Assembly: GCA_947628535.1 (NCBI GenBank)
Contig: CANRAF010000005.1
Span: 1-63,696 of the forward strand
DNA: 63,696 bases
Reading direction: 5' to 3'
Origin: an uncultured Bacilli bacterium
GTDB taxonomy: Bacteria; Bacillota_I; Bacilli_A; RF39; UBA660
Under the pieces are notes generated by a model, which saw nothing but the letters and a program-made list of their open reading frames with translations, searched no databases and was not told the origin of the DNA. Of this stretch, positions 21,001 through 31,273 are shown piece after piece; positions within the stretch are counted from its first letter, which is position 1; each line of letters begins with the position of its first letter. The position numbers and the translations under genes were made by a program.

Positions 21001-21598
21001 ACTTTGCTCCTTTTACATCAACTATTTTAGAAAATATAATTAAATATATAATACCACATATAAACCCTGCAGTAACATCAGATGGAAAATGAACCCCTAA
21101 ATAGATACGACTTATACCTATTAAAGCAATTATTGTTCCTAATAAAATAATAATTATTATTTTTAATTTCTTATTTAAATTACTTTTATAGATTAAATAT
21201 ATTATAAGTCCATAAATTGCCATAGCTACAAATGAGTGACCACTTGGATAAGAGTAACCTCCTGCATATACTAACATATCATCTGGTCTTGCTCTATGAA
21301 ATAACATTTTAAACCCAAAATTATTAACAATTGCTGTTATTATTATAGTTAAAGCAATATAAAGAGACACTTTTTTATTCTTTATAAAGATAAATGAAAA
21401 GGCAATTATTAATATCAAAAACAAAGGACTACCTAAAAATGTTATATCTTTAAAAAAAGTTGTTTTTACATCTGATATATTTCTGATTAAATTTATAAAA
21501 AAATTGTCATACCATAATATATTATCACTAACTACAAGTATTGTTATTGCAATAAATAGTGATATTAAAATAATTAATACTATATCTTTTATTTTTAT
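20987..21598 (-). CDS. PAP2-family phosphatase; probable N-terminal extension with a non-canonical ATA start
   Basis: KMLFHRARPDDM, YSYPSGHSFVAMAIYG, ISRIYLGVHFPSDVTAGF. ORF track starts at 21424 (TTG), but the frame is open for 58 more codons to ATA at 21598, 7 nt after AAAGAGGTG. Confidence 0.75.
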   Translation of the reverse strand: MKIKDIVLIILISLFIAITILVVSDNILWYDNFFINLIRNISDVKTTFFKDITFLGSPLFLILIIAFSFIFIKNKKVSLYIALTIIITAIVNNFGFKMLFHRARPDDMLVYAGGYSYPSGHSFVAMAIYGLIIYLIYKSNLNKKLKIIIIILLGTIIALIGISRIYLGVHFPSDVTAGFICGIIYLIIFSKIVDVKGAKYEKK

Positions 21599-21674
21599 GC
21601 TATTTCACCTCTTTGTATAATTATACCACTAAAAAGATCATTTATTATTATTTCACTTATTTTTCACCTTTACT

Positions 21675-22376
21675 TTACATGTATTTGTTATAAGTCTCAC
21701 TATTAATTAAATTATAAGGATTATTGCTAAGTGTAATTAATTTCTCAAAATCGTCTTTTGTTATTTCTCTAAAAATTTTATCATCATTATTTTCTTTTTT
21801 ATTATATAAATAGTAATGTTTTTCTTCATCATTTTGTTCCATTTTTATTCTATCACCTGTAGATAGTACATAAATAAATTCACTTTCATTATGTTCATCA
21901 TTATTAATTTTTCCATTATGTTTATCCTTTACAGTTTGACTTTCTTTTAAAGTAGACATGCATCCTATAAAGTCATTTTGTTTATAATATTTATATGTTT
22001 CAGAAGTAACTGAAGTAATTAAAATTTCATCTCGGTTATTATTATCTATAGTATAATTTCTATTACAACTTTGATGAACTGTTAATTCTGGTGTTTCACT
22101 ATAGCGATAAAAATTTAAATAAGAATTATTATTAGTACCTGTTCCTTTTACTCCAAAGCTTTTCTTTTCAATTGTTTTATTATCTAAATCTAAAGTAAAT
22201 ATACAGCGTTTCCTTTTATTATTACTTCTCCAACTAATATTATTTTCTATTATTTCATAGCTACCATATTCATTAAAATCGTATAACTGTTTTAAAAATT
22301 TATCAATAATAACATTATTAGAAAATGTCATTACTATGTTATTTATAAAATCTTCTATATTTTTATACTTTGTCAT
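21675..22376 (-). CDS. Hypothetical protein
   Basis: 233 aa ORF; no family recognised. Confidence 0.55.
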   Translation of the reverse strand: MTKYKNIEDFINNIVMTFSNNVIIDKFLKQLYDFNEYGSYEIIENNISWRSNNKRKRCIFTLDLDNKTIEKKSFGVKGTGTNNNSYLNFYRYSETPELTVHQSCNRNYTIDNNNRDEILITSVTSETYKYYKQNDFIGCMSTLKESQTVKDKHNGKINNDEHNESEFIYVLSTGDRIKMEQNDEEKHYYLYNKKENNDDKIFREITKDDFEKLITLSNNPYNLINSETYNKYM

Positions 22377-22446
22377 ATAATCTCCTTATTTATTATCTAT
22401 ATGTTTAGTTTATCATAAATAAACTTTACATTACATAATTTTTGTA

Positions 22447-22692
22447 TTATATAGTTTCTTTACTTTTATTATTTAGCATTTCAAATCTATACTCTTGTTT
22501 TATGTCTGGATATTTTTCTCTGTCAACTTTATCGTAAAACATACTTTTAGGTCTAGCCCATATATCTCCTGTTTCTAAATGTTTATATATTACAAGCTCT
22601 TCCATTGTTTCAGTATGTTTTGCAATTTCAAGAACTTCAATTATGTGACCTTTAAAATGTTTTAGAATCATTCCTTTTTTTATTTCAGTCAC
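22447..22692 (-). CDS. DUF1653 domain protein
   Basis: GMILKHFKGHIIEVLEIAKHTETMEELVIYKHLETGDIWARPKSMFYDKV. Confidence 0.85.
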   Translation of the reverse strand: MTEIKKGMILKHFKGHIIEVLEIAKHTETMEELVIYKHLETGDIWARPKSMFYDKVDREKYPDIKQEYRFEMLNNKSKETI

Positions 22693-24809
22693 TACATTGC
22701 ATCCTTTCTTGAAAAGTTTAATCTTCCTTTATTATCTGTACCAATTGCTTTTACTACTATTTCATCTCCAACTTTAACTACATCTTCACATTTTTCAACG
22801 CGTTCTTTAGCAAGTTTTGAAATATGAACTAATCCTTCACAACCAGGCCATAATTCTACAAAGCATCCAAAACTTTCAATTTTTACAACTTTAGCTGTAT
22901 AGATTTCACCTTCTTCAACTTCTCTTACTATATTTTCAATAAGCTCAATCGCTTTATCTATTACAGCATAATCAGTGTGATATAAAATTACTCTACCATC
23001 ATCTTCGATATCAATTTTAACGGCATTTTTATCATTAACGCTTACAACACCACTTGCATCTTGAATGATTTTAGTAATAACATCTCCACCACGTCCAATA
23101 ACATCTTTGATTTTTTCTTCTTTAATTTTAATTTGTTTAATTTTTGGTGCATATGGTGATAATTCTTCTCTAGGTTTATCAATTGCTGTTTTCATGTTTT
23201 CAAGTATTTCAAATCTTGCTTTTTTAGCTTGTTCTAAAGCTTCTTTTAATATTTGTTTAGTAATACCTTTTATTTTAATATCCATTTGAAGAGCACAAAT
23301 ACCATTTTTAGTTCCTGCTACTTTAAAGTCCATATCTCCATAATGATCTTCTGCTCCTTGAATATCTGTTAAAATTGTATAATTATCTCCATTTGTAATT
23401 AATCCCATAGCAATACCTGCAACCATATCTTTAATAGGTACTCCTGCAGCCATTAAACTCATACAACCGGCACAAATACTTGCTTGTGATGATGATCCGT
23501 TACTTTCTAAAACTTCTGATACTACTCTGATAGTATATGGAAATTCTTCTTCACTTGGTAAAACTCTTGATAAAGCTTTTTCTCCTAAAGCTCCGTGGCC
23601 TATTTCTCTTCTTCCTGGAGCTCCATATCTTCCTGTTTCTCCTACACTAAATTGTGGAAAGTTATAGTGATGCATAAATCTTTTACCTTCTTCATCACTT
23701 AATCCATCAAGTATTTGATATTCGTTAATAGATCCTAAAGTGGTTACACTTAAAACTTGAGTTTGTCCTCTTGTAAATAGAGCAGATCCATGAGTACGAG
23801 GTAAAATATCTACTTCTGATGAAAGTGGTCTTATTTCATCTACTTTTCTTCCATCTGGTCTTATTTTTTCATCTGTTATAAGTCTTCTTATTTCTTCGTA
23901 TTCTATTGCTTCGAGAACTTCATTTACTTGATTTATAATATTCTCTAAATCTTCACTATCTTTATAAATATTTGTAAATGTTTCTATAACTTCTTCTTTA
24001 AGTTCATCAATTTTTTCTTGTCTTTCTATCTTTTCTGGTATTCTAATGGCATTTATCATTTTAATTGTAATTAAATCACGAACTTTACCATTTATTTCAT
24101 CATCTATTTTGACAAGTGGATAATCTTTTTTTGGAAGTCCTACTTCTTCAATTATTTTTTCTTCAAAACTGATTAATTCTTTTATTGCTTCATGTCCATA
24201 CATTAAGGCTTCAAGCATATCATCTTCACTTACTTCTTTAGCGCTTGATTCAACCATATTAATTGCATCTTTTGTTCCTGCAACAGTAAGATAAATATCG
24301 CTCATTTCTTGTTCTTCCGCTGTTGGATTGATAACAAAATTCCCATCAACTCTTCCTACTATTACTGATGCTACTGGTCCTTCAAAAGGTAAGTCACTTA
24401 TAGAAAGTGCAAGACTTGAACCAAAAAGTGCAGTCATTTCTGGTGAATTATCAGTATCTACTGAAAGAACAGTATTAACAACTTGAACTTCGTTTTTAAA
24501 TCCTTCCTTAAAAAGTGGTCTTATTGGTCTATCAATAAGACGGGCTGCTAAAGTTGCATTTTCAGTAGGACGACCTTCTCTTTTAATAAACCCTCCCGGA
24601 ATTTTACCTACTGAATATTGTTTTTCTTGATATAAAACCATAAGTGGAAAAAAATCTCCAGTTGATGGTTCTTTTTTGTTAGTAACTGCACTTAATACTA
24701 CAGTATCTCCATATCTAACAAGACAAGAACTAGCAGCTTGTTTTGCCATTTTTCCTATTTCTACTATTATTTCTCTTCCTCTAAAATCAAATTTAAATTC
24801 TTTCTCCAT
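22692..24809 (-). CDS. pnp: Polyribonucleotide nucleotidyltransferase
   Basis: [39 protein letters not shown]-type [26 protein letters not shown] and S1 domain at C-terminus. Confidence 0.97.
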   Translation of the reverse strand: MEKEFKFDFRGREIIVEIGKMAKQAASSCLVRYGDTVVLSAVTNKKEPSTGDFFPLMVLYQEKQYSVGKIPGGFIKREGRPTENATLAARLIDRPIRPLFKEGFKNEVQVVNTVLSVDTDNSPEMTALFGSSLALSISDLPFEGPVASVIVGRVDGNFVINPTAEEQEMSDIYLTVAGTKDAINMVESSAKEVSEDDMLEALMYGHEAIKELISFEEKIIEEVGLPKKDYPLVKIDDEINGKVRDLITIKMINAIRIPEKIERQEKIDELKEEVIETFTNIYKDSEDLENIINQVNEVLEAIEYEEIRRLITDEKIRPDGRKVDEIRPLSSEVDILPRTHGSALFTRGQTQVLSVTTLGSINEYQILDGLSDEEGKRFMHHYNFPQFSVGETGRYGAPGRREIGHGALGEKALSRVLPSEEEFPYTIRVVSEVLESNGSSSQASICAGCMSLMAAGVPIKDMVAGIAMGLITNGDNYTILTDIQGAEDHYGDMDFKVAGTKNGICALQMDIKIKGITKQILKEALEQAKKARFEILENMKTAIDKPREELSPYAPKIKQIKIKEEKIKDVIGRGGDVITKIIQDASGVVSVNDKNAVKIDIEDDGRVILYHTDYAVIDKAIELIENIVREVEEGEIYTAKVVKIESFGCFVELWPGCEGLVHISKLAKERVEKCEDVVKVGDEIVVKAIGTDNKGRLNFSRKDAM

Positions 24810-24855
24810 ATATTCCTCCTATAAAAAGAAAAGACACTAAAAAATAAGCGCCTAT

Positions 24856-25125
24856 CTATTTTCTTAATCCTAATTTTTTAATTACATCACGATATCTTGT
24901 AATATCTTTTTTCTTTAAGTAGTTAAGTAAACTTCTTCTTTGTCCTACTTTTTTAAGCATTCCTCTTCTTGAATGATAATCGTGTTTATGTTCTTTTAAG
25001 TGTTCTGTAAGTGCAAGAATTTCTTCAGTAAGTATTGCTATTTGAACTTCAGGTGATCCTGTATCTTTTTCATCTTTAGCAAACTTCTTAATTATTTCTT
25101 GCTTTTTTGCACTTGTTAAAGCCAT
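24856..25125 (-). CDS. rpsO: 30S ribosomal protein S15
   Basis: [48 protein letters not shown]. Confidence 0.97.
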   Translation of the reverse strand: MALTSAKKQEIIKKFAKDEKDTGSPEVQIAILTEEILALTEHLKEHKHDYHSRRGMLKKVGQRRSLLNYLKKKDITRYRDVIKKLGLRK

Positions 25126-25150
25126 AATTTACCTCCTTTTTCATATTCAC

Positions 25151-25191
25151 CATAACCTAGATAAATGAGGATTTAATCTATCCAAGTTATG
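25151..25191 (-). promoter_or_regulatory. Long hairpin in the rpsO 5' leader (candidate S15 autoregulatory element)
   Basis: CATAACTTGGATAGAT / ATTTATCTAGGTTATG form a 16-bp stem with G-U wobbles, 9-nt loop, ending ~25 nt before the rpsO start. Confidence 0.6.
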
Positions 25192-25257
25192 GAAGCAATA
25201 ATAATATACTATAATTTATGATTAAAATCAAGTAAAAATAATTTTTTTCTGAAATAA

Positions 25258-25300
25258 TTAAAAAACTTGAAATGAATTTTATTTTCTTTCAAGTTTTAAT
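25258..25300 (-). terminator. Rho-independent terminator of the MurT/GatD-like operon
   Basis: AAACTTGAAAG...CATTTCAAGTTTTTT on minus strand. Confidence 0.7.
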
Positions 25301-25312
25301 ATTTATATTTTT

Positions 25313-26035
25313 CTAGCCATGATCACCCATAAATATTTTAACGTTATCATCAAGAAGTTCATTTAATCTATGTTTATAGGCGTTATATATATCATCTTCA
25401 AAACAAAGTTTATCATTAGCTCCTATCTTTTTAAGAATTAATTTAGTAAAATCTGGATTCAGAATTAAAAGTGGTCCTATTAAGTATGTTGCATAAAAGT
25501 TTTTATAATTTATTCCTTCTACACTATCGTTATCAGCCATTCCAAGACCTTTTTTTACATTTATAAAAGAATTACTACTATCACCATACATTCTTGAAAA
25601 AGTACTTACACTACCTACCATATCAATATTTTTATATTTTCCTAAAAAGAAATAATTATATCTTTTTAAGAAAGTTCTTTTAAAATAAACATCGAAAAGT
25701 CCAAGTCCTTCATGTTTTTTATTATCCTCTGTATCAAGAATATATTTCCCAACTATTTCAATAGCATCTCCAGTAAATAGAACTACTTTTTCTTTTTCAA
25801 TAAGTTCTAAAAGTCTTTTTTTATGTTTTTTTAACTTTTTAACAATAATTTCCTGATGTTTATAAGGCATTGCTCCTAAATAAATCATATCAACGTCTTC
25901 TTTAACAAATAGGGGTTCTTCAGTAATACTTGTATAATGAATTTTTATATCATCACAGCACATTTTTAAATATTTAGCATTCCAAATATCCCCGAAAATG
26001 TTACAAAGTTCAGGAAATAAAACTTCTACTACCAT
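25313..26035 (-). CDS. GatD-like class I glutamine amidotransferase fold protein lacking catalytic Cys/His
   Basis: VEVLFPELCNIFGDIWNAKYL, partner of MurT; nucleophile region VVLFTGDAIEIVGKYI (no Cys) and FYATYLIGPLLILNPDF where GatD has TYLHGPLL. Confidence 0.7.
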   Translation of the reverse strand: MVVEVLFPELCNIFGDIWNAKYLKMCCDDIKIHYTSITEEPLFVKEDVDMIYLGAMPYKHQEIIVKKLKKHKKRLLELIEKEKVVLFTGDAIEIVGKYILDTEDNKKHEGLGLFDVYFKRTFLKRYNYFFLGKYKNIDMVGSVSTFSRMYGDSSNSFINVKKGLGMADNDSVEGINYKNFYATYLIGPLLILNPDFTKLILKKIGANDKLCFEDDIYNAYKHRLNELLDDNVKIFMGDHG

Positions 26036-27408
26036 TATTTATTCCCCCTTTCCTTTTCTACTCTGTGATAGAAGTCATCTCTAATTTTCATTGCTTTAGA
26101 AACTGCTTCTACTTCAAATAAAAAGTAAACCTTTTTTATATCTTTATAATCAATATATTTATATAAATCTTCGTCATTTGGAATGCACTTAAACTTACTT
26201 TCATCAAATCCACCAAGTTTAAGTCTTAATTTATAATCTAAATTTCTTGGACCACCAATTAAAATTTGTTTAATATTTTTTTTATTTAAAAATTCAAAAT
26301 CTGTCTCGTAAAACCACGTAATAGTTTCCATTATTTTTTCTTTACCATACATTTCGTTCATTAAAAATACCAGAGCAATATTCTCTTTTGTTTTAGATAT
26401 TTCTTCAAAAACTGTTGAACAAGCTGAAACATTTTGTCCTTTAGCCATTTGAGCTATTAATTTTATACCACCAATTTCCATAGTATTTTCACGGGATTTT
26501 GGAATAATTAATTTTTTAAATCCTTTATTTAATGTTTCTTCATCTACACCAGTTTCCCTAAAAAATGTGACTACTGCTATCTCATTATAAATATTAAATA
26601 TACTTGGTGAAACAACTGGATATTCTTCATTTTTTCCTAAAGATTTAACATTCATAGTATTTTCATTATATTTATTTACTAAATAATCACTATCAAAAGA
26701 TTTAAAATCACATGATAAACATTTAACTTTTCCAATATGACGATAATGTCTATAAAGATATTCTATTTTCCCATAGCATTTAGGACAAAAACCAAAGTCA
26801 TCTGCTAAATATTTATTTTCACTTGTTTTAGTGCCTTTAACTCCAAAGAAAATTTTCTCATTTTTAAAATCACTTCCTAAAAAACTACTAATAGGACAAT
26901 CTGCATTTAATATAAGCTTAGTATTAGGTACTTTAGAAATTGCACTATTAAGTCTATCAAAAATAAAATAAGTATTAGCATTTCTTCTTATAGAATCCCT
27001 ACATATATTAGTTACAATTAAATAATCAGGTTTAACATTTGGAATAGTATCAATTGATGTTAGTTCATCAGTTTCCAGAACTGCTACATCTATTTTAGGT
27101 TTATTAAAAATAGTTACGCAATCAAGTAAACATCTAGTGTGTCCTGCTAACTGATTTGCACCCCAATCATTATAACAAACACTTTTTCCAAGTTCTTTGT
27201 ACATATTTGCTATAAGTGATGATACAGTTGTTTTACCATTTGTTCCAGTAATAGCGACAACCATCTCAGGTTTAGCAAGTCTTTCTAAAAAGTTGCTACA
27301 AAACCTATAAGCTAAAAGTCCTGGTTTGTCATCTTGGGCTCTATTTAAAATTTTAAGTATAAAAATTAAAAATTTTGCTGACCAAAGTCCTAAATAAAAT
27401 CTAATCAT
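26035..27408 (-). CDS. murT: MurT-like Mur ligase (DUF1727 C-terminal domain)
   Basis: AITGTNGKTTVSSLIANMY, NDWGANQLAGHTRCLL, zinc ribbon CPKC...CLSC, C-terminal DUF1727-like domain. Confidence 0.85.
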   Translation of the reverse strand: MIRFYLGLWSAKFLIFILKILNRAQDDKPGLLAYRFCSNFLERLAKPEMVVAITGTNGKTTVSSLIANMYKELGKSVCYNDWGANQLAGHTRCLLDCVTIFNKPKIDVAVLETDELTSIDTIPNVKPDYLIVTNICRDSIRRNANTYFIFDRLNSAISKVPNTKLILNADCPISSFLGSDFKNEKIFFGVKGTKTSENKYLADDFGFCPKCYGKIEYLYRHYRHIGKVKCLSCDFKSFDSDYLVNKYNENTMNVKSLGKNEEYPVVSPSIFNIYNEIAVVTFFRETGVDEETLNKGFKKLIIPKSRENTMEIGGIKLIAQMAKGQNVSACSTVFEEISKTKENIALVFLMNEMYGKEKIMETITWFYETDFEFLNKKNIKQILIGGPRNLDYKLRLKLGGFDESKFKCIPNDEDLYKYIDYKDIKKVYFLFEVEAVSKAMKIRDDFYHRVEKERGNK

Positions 27409-27488
27409 ATTATTCTCCTTATATTATTATTGCATTAAATTCTACTTATAATACAGTAAATTTAATATTGATATAGTAGGTTTTACAA

Positions 27489-28562
27489 TCATTTTATAAT
27501 TTCTATATTTATATCATCTTTACTTGTTAAATAAATAAGTGTCGCATAGCAAAGATCAAACTCAATTATGTCTCCCACTTTTATATCTCTTTTAGTATTT
27601 TCAATATCAATTATAGTATGATCACTTGATGAGCCTACTAAAAAGGCTCCTTCTTCTTTTAAAATTAATCTATCAAAAAAGGCATAATCAGCTTTCCCTA
27701 AGGCAACAATTGCTCTTTTTTTAATGCCCCTATCCTCATAGGTAGGCTTATTACCAAATGCATCAACAAATATTTCTCCAACGGGATATGTTGGTTTTTG
27801 TTTTACTTCTATTACTTCAGCTTCTAACTTAAATACATCTTTATATAGGAAATTCATATCATGACCCCAAACATTACCAAGTAAAATACCTTCTCCTATT
27901 CGTAAATTATTTATTCTTTTTGGCATATCATTATCTATTACTCTTGGAAGTGATGATGTCGCACCTCCAGAAATAATGTCAAGTTTTCTACCTATTTTTT
28001 CTTCTATCATATTAGCACATGAGACAAGTTCATTAAGTTTTTCAGGTGTTGGAGTTATTGAACCATAACATCCAAGATTAGTTCCTATTCCTAAGAGAAA
28101 AAGATTAGAAAGACTATTTTCTATTAAAAGAGCAGCATTTAAAATTTCTTCATCACTCCAAAATCCTTCGCGAAGGTCTCCTAAATCTTTCATTAAAATA
28201 ACTTTATGAATTTTATTCTCTTTTTTAGCTTCTTCATTTAATGCTTTTAAAACCTCTATTTCACTATTTAAACTAATATCAGTAAATTTTATAACATCAC
28301 TTATCTCACTTAACATAGGGGTCCTAATTAACATTAGTTCTGCTTTAACTTTATCTTTTAATGGCTTTAACTCTCCTATTCTTGAGGATGCAATAAAAGG
28401 GAGATTATTTTTATCAAAAGTTAAAGCAATATCAGGAAGACCATTAAAACCTTTTATAACCCCTGCAATACTTATGTTTTGTTTAGCACACATCTCTTTT
28501 AACTTATTTATATTGCTATCTAGTTTTTTTAAATCTACTTTTAATTTTGGATATTTACTCAT
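27489..28562 (-). CDS. Fold-type III PLP amino-acid racemase (alanine/ornithine racemase family)
   Basis: YPKLKVDLKKLDSNINKLKEMC...AGVIKGFNG (PLP Lys), GIGTNLGCYGSITPTPEKL, SGGATSSLPRV, LRIGEGILLGN. Confidence 0.8.
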   Translation of the reverse strand: MSKYPKLKVDLKKLDSNINKLKEMCAKQNISIAGVIKGFNGLPDIALTFDKNNLPFIASSRIGELKPLKDKVKAELMLIRTPMLSEISDVIKFTDISLNSEIEVLKALNEEAKKENKIHKVILMKDLGDLREGFWSDEEILNAALLIENSLSNLFLLGIGTNLGCYGSITPTPEKLNELVSCANMIEEKIGRKLDIISGGATSSLPRVIDNDMPKRINNLRIGEGILLGNVWGHDMNFLYKDVFKLEAEVIEVKQKPTYPVGEIFVDAFGNKPTYEDRGIKKRAIVALGKADYAFFDRLILKEEGAFLVGSSSDHTIIDIENTKRDIKVGDIIEFDLCYATLIYLTSKDDINIEIIK

Positions 28563-28596
28563 ATAATCACCTACTTAATACTTTCTATAGATTTTT

Positions 28597-30432
28597 TCAT
28601 TTGTTTTTTTCTTTCTTTTCCTTTTTCTCTTTCTTCTTTTCCTTTTTTTCCCTTTTTTCCTTTTTTTCTTTCTCTTTCTTCTTTTCCCGTTTTTCTTTCT
28701 TTCCTTCTTCTTCTAAAACTGTATAAGCAATTTTACCTACTAAAGTTTTAGGAAGTTCTTTTCTAAATTCATATTCTCTTGGAAGAGCATATTTTGAAAT
28801 ATATTTCCTACAATGATTTTTTATTTCTTCTTCTACATCTTCATTTAATTTAACTTCTTTTTTAAGAACAATATAAGCTTTTACTTTTTGACCTCTATAT
28901 TTATCTGGAATGCCAATAACCGTACATGAGGAAACATATTCATGTTTATTTATTACACTTTCAATATAAGATGGATATACATTATAACCAGAAGTTATAA
29001 TTATTCTTTTAAGTCTAGATTTAAAATAGATAAAACCATCTTTATCCATACAACCTATATCACCAGTATGAAGCCATATTTTTCCATCTTTATGTTTTTT
29101 TAATGCATTGTTAGTTTCTTCTTCTTCATCTAAATAACATTTCATAACTGTTGGCCCATTTATACATATTTCTCCATCTTCCATAATAGATGCTTCTTTA
29201 GTTGTTCCTGGCTTAACTATTTTATAATTAACATCAGGAAAAGGAATTCCTATACTATCTTTCTTATGCATTCCTTTAGGGGTTAAACATGTTGCTGCTG
29301 TTGATTCAGTAAGACCATACCCTACGCGAATTTCTGCTTTTGAGCCATGCTTTTTAAGAAATGAATTATATTTTTTCAACTTTTCTTCATCCATTATGTC
29401 TCCACCAGAAACTGTAAGCTTAACTGTTGACAAATCTAAATTTTTCTTAGATTTACTATTTAAAAGTGCTTCAAATAAAGTAGGAACTCCTACAATTACT
29501 GTTGGTTTTATAGAATTTATTAAATCTCCAAGTTTTTTTGCCTTAAAGGTTGGAATAAGTACCGAAGTTGCTCCTACTAAAAAACAGGTATGAATGCATA
29601 CTCCAAGACCAAATCCATGAAAAATTGGAAGTATTGCAAGCATTAAGTCAGATGGCCCAAGAGGTGCACACATATATTTTGCTTGAAGAGATAAAGCATT
29701 AAAATTTAAATTAGTAAGAACTATACCCTTAGGTTTACCTGAAGTACCCCCACTATACAAAATAACTGCTTCATCACTACCTTTTCTAGAAACTGAATAA
29801 TCATCATAATACTTATTTCCTTTTTGAATAAAACTTTTATATTTCATTACATCACGGTTTTGGAAAGCTTTTAAAAAGACATGTCTTATTTTTTTAGTAG
29901 CCTTTGTTAAATCAGCATGAAAAATAGAATACATAAACTTTTTAAATCCTTTTAAACTATATCCCGCAGATGATACTATTACTTTAGTAACTGAAGTGTT
30001 ATTAATAATATTAATTACTTTTCGATAGTTAATATCAATAGTTAAAATATATTTAGATTTTGTTTTATTAAGAAAAAACTCTATTTCTTTTTCACTTGAC
30101 AAGGGATGAATCATATTAGATATTGCTCCAACCATATTAACAGCATAGAACATAATTAAAGCTTCAGGAGTATTTGGCATACAAATACTTACTACTTCTC
30201 CTTCTTTTACCCCTATTTTCTTTAATGCCTTAGAACAATCAATTATTTTTTCGGCAAATTCTTTATAAGTTATTTTATTGTTATAATAGAAAATAGCATA
30301 ATTATTAGGGTACTTTAAAGCTGTTTCCATAATAGTTTTAACAATCAAATCATCTGAATATTCCAAATGCTCTGGAACATCACCATAAAAATTGTACCAA
30401 GGATGTTCTTTATTTGATTTCAATTTTTTCAT
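28597..30432 (-). CDS. AMP-dependent (acyl-CoA) synthetase with Lys/Glu-rich C-terminal tail
   Basis: ILYSGGTSGKPKGIVLTN, VGYGLTESTAATCLTP, WLHTGDIGCMDKDGFIYFKSRLKRIIITSGYNVYPSYIE. Confidence 0.92.
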   Translation of the reverse strand: MKKLKSNKEHPWYNFYGDVPEHLEYSDDLIVKTIMETALKYPNNYAIFYYNNKITYKEFAEKIIDCSKALKKIGVKEGEVVSICMPNTPEALIMFYAVNMVGAISNMIHPLSSEKEIEFFLNKTKSKYILTIDINYRKVINIINNTSVTKVIVSSAGYSLKGFKKFMYSIFHADLTKATKKIRHVFLKAFQNRDVMKYKSFIQKGNKYYDDYSVSRKGSDEAVILYSGGTSGKPKGIVLTNLNFNALSLQAKYMCAPLGPSDLMLAILPIFHGFGLGVCIHTCFLVGATSVLIPTFKAKKLGDLINSIKPTVIVGVPTLFEALLNSKSKKNLDLSTVKLTVSGGDIMDEEKLKKYNSFLKKHGSKAEIRVGYGLTESTAATCLTPKGMHKKDSIGIPFPDVNYKIVKPGTTKEASIMEDGEICINGPTVMKCYLDEEEETNNALKKHKDGKIWLHTGDIGCMDKDGFIYFKSRLKRIIITSGYNVYPSYIESVINKHEYVSSCTVIGIPDKYRGQKVKAYIVLKKEVKLNEDVEEEIKNHCRKYISKYALPREYEFRKELPKTLVGKIAYTVLEEEGKKEKREKKKEKEKKEKREKKEKKKEKKEKKEKNK

Positions 30433-31273
30433 TACAATTTTCCTCTAAAAGTTTAGGATTATTTAAAATATATTCTAAAAGTTGAACTGATTTTATCATA
30501 TAAAAACCATCGGCAATTCTTTCATCTAAAGTTATTCCAAAATCACAAAAATCTTTTATTTGTTTTTTACCATTTTCATCTATTACTTCTTTTTTATAAA
30601 TTTTACCAATTGTTGCAACTCCAGAATTAGTCCCAAAATCAGTTAAATTATGATATATAGCTTTTTTACATCCAATACTTCCAATATTAGACATTAAAAT
30701 GGAACTATAATAAATAATATCTTTAGTCATTTCAGTAGGTACTAAATCATGTTTATCTAAAAATTTAAATATTGCAACTACAAATCCTCTTATAGGTCTA
30801 GGCATCTTACCAATTTTTGCTACAAAGTCATCTGTTCCACTTGAAGAACTATTTCTAGTTTTATTTACACTCTTAGTAATTTTATCGCTTACCTTAAATA
30901 AATTATCATCTTCATTTATTTTAATTACTTGCATAAGTTCTTCTGAATCATCATCAAATTTAGTTTTTGCAACATAAGATATAGATACTTCATTTCTATC
31001 ATAAAAATGACCATTTACAATAAATCTATTAAGATAAGGTCTATTATACACAACTTTTGCTAAGGCTGTTGCAAAAACATGGAAATATGTTATATGAACA
31101 TCTTTATTTTTATTTATTTTATCCATGTATTTCATAAGATTAGTTACTTCAATTGGATAATCTATATAAACTTCACTTTCACTTCTTCTTTTTTTCAAAT
31201 GATACATAATGTAATTCATTCCATTTAAATTTGTTACTCTTTTTCCATCTCTTCTATCGATAAATTTTTTCAT
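30410..31273 (-). CDS. 2-oxoacid dehydrogenase E2/CAT-fold acyltransferase-like protein without lipoyl domain
   Basis: YIDYPIEVTNLMKYMDKIN, ITYFHVFATALAKVVYNRPYLNRFI, GVATIGKIYKK, FGITLDERIADGFYMIKS in place of DHRxxDG. Confidence 0.7.
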   Translation of the reverse strand: MKKFIDRRDGKRVTNLNGMNYIMYHLKKRRSESEVYIDYPIEVTNLMKYMDKINKNKDVHITYFHVFATALAKVVYNRPYLNRFIVNGHFYDRNEVSISYVAKTKFDDDSEELMQVIKINEDDNLFKVSDKITKSVNKTRNSSSSGTDDFVAKIGKMPRPIRGFVVAIFKFLDKHDLVPTEMTKDIIYYSSILMSNIGSIGCKKAIYHNLTDFGTNSGVATIGKIYKKEVIDENGKKQIKDFCDFGITLDERIADGFYMIKSVQLLEYILNNPKLLEENCNEKIEIK

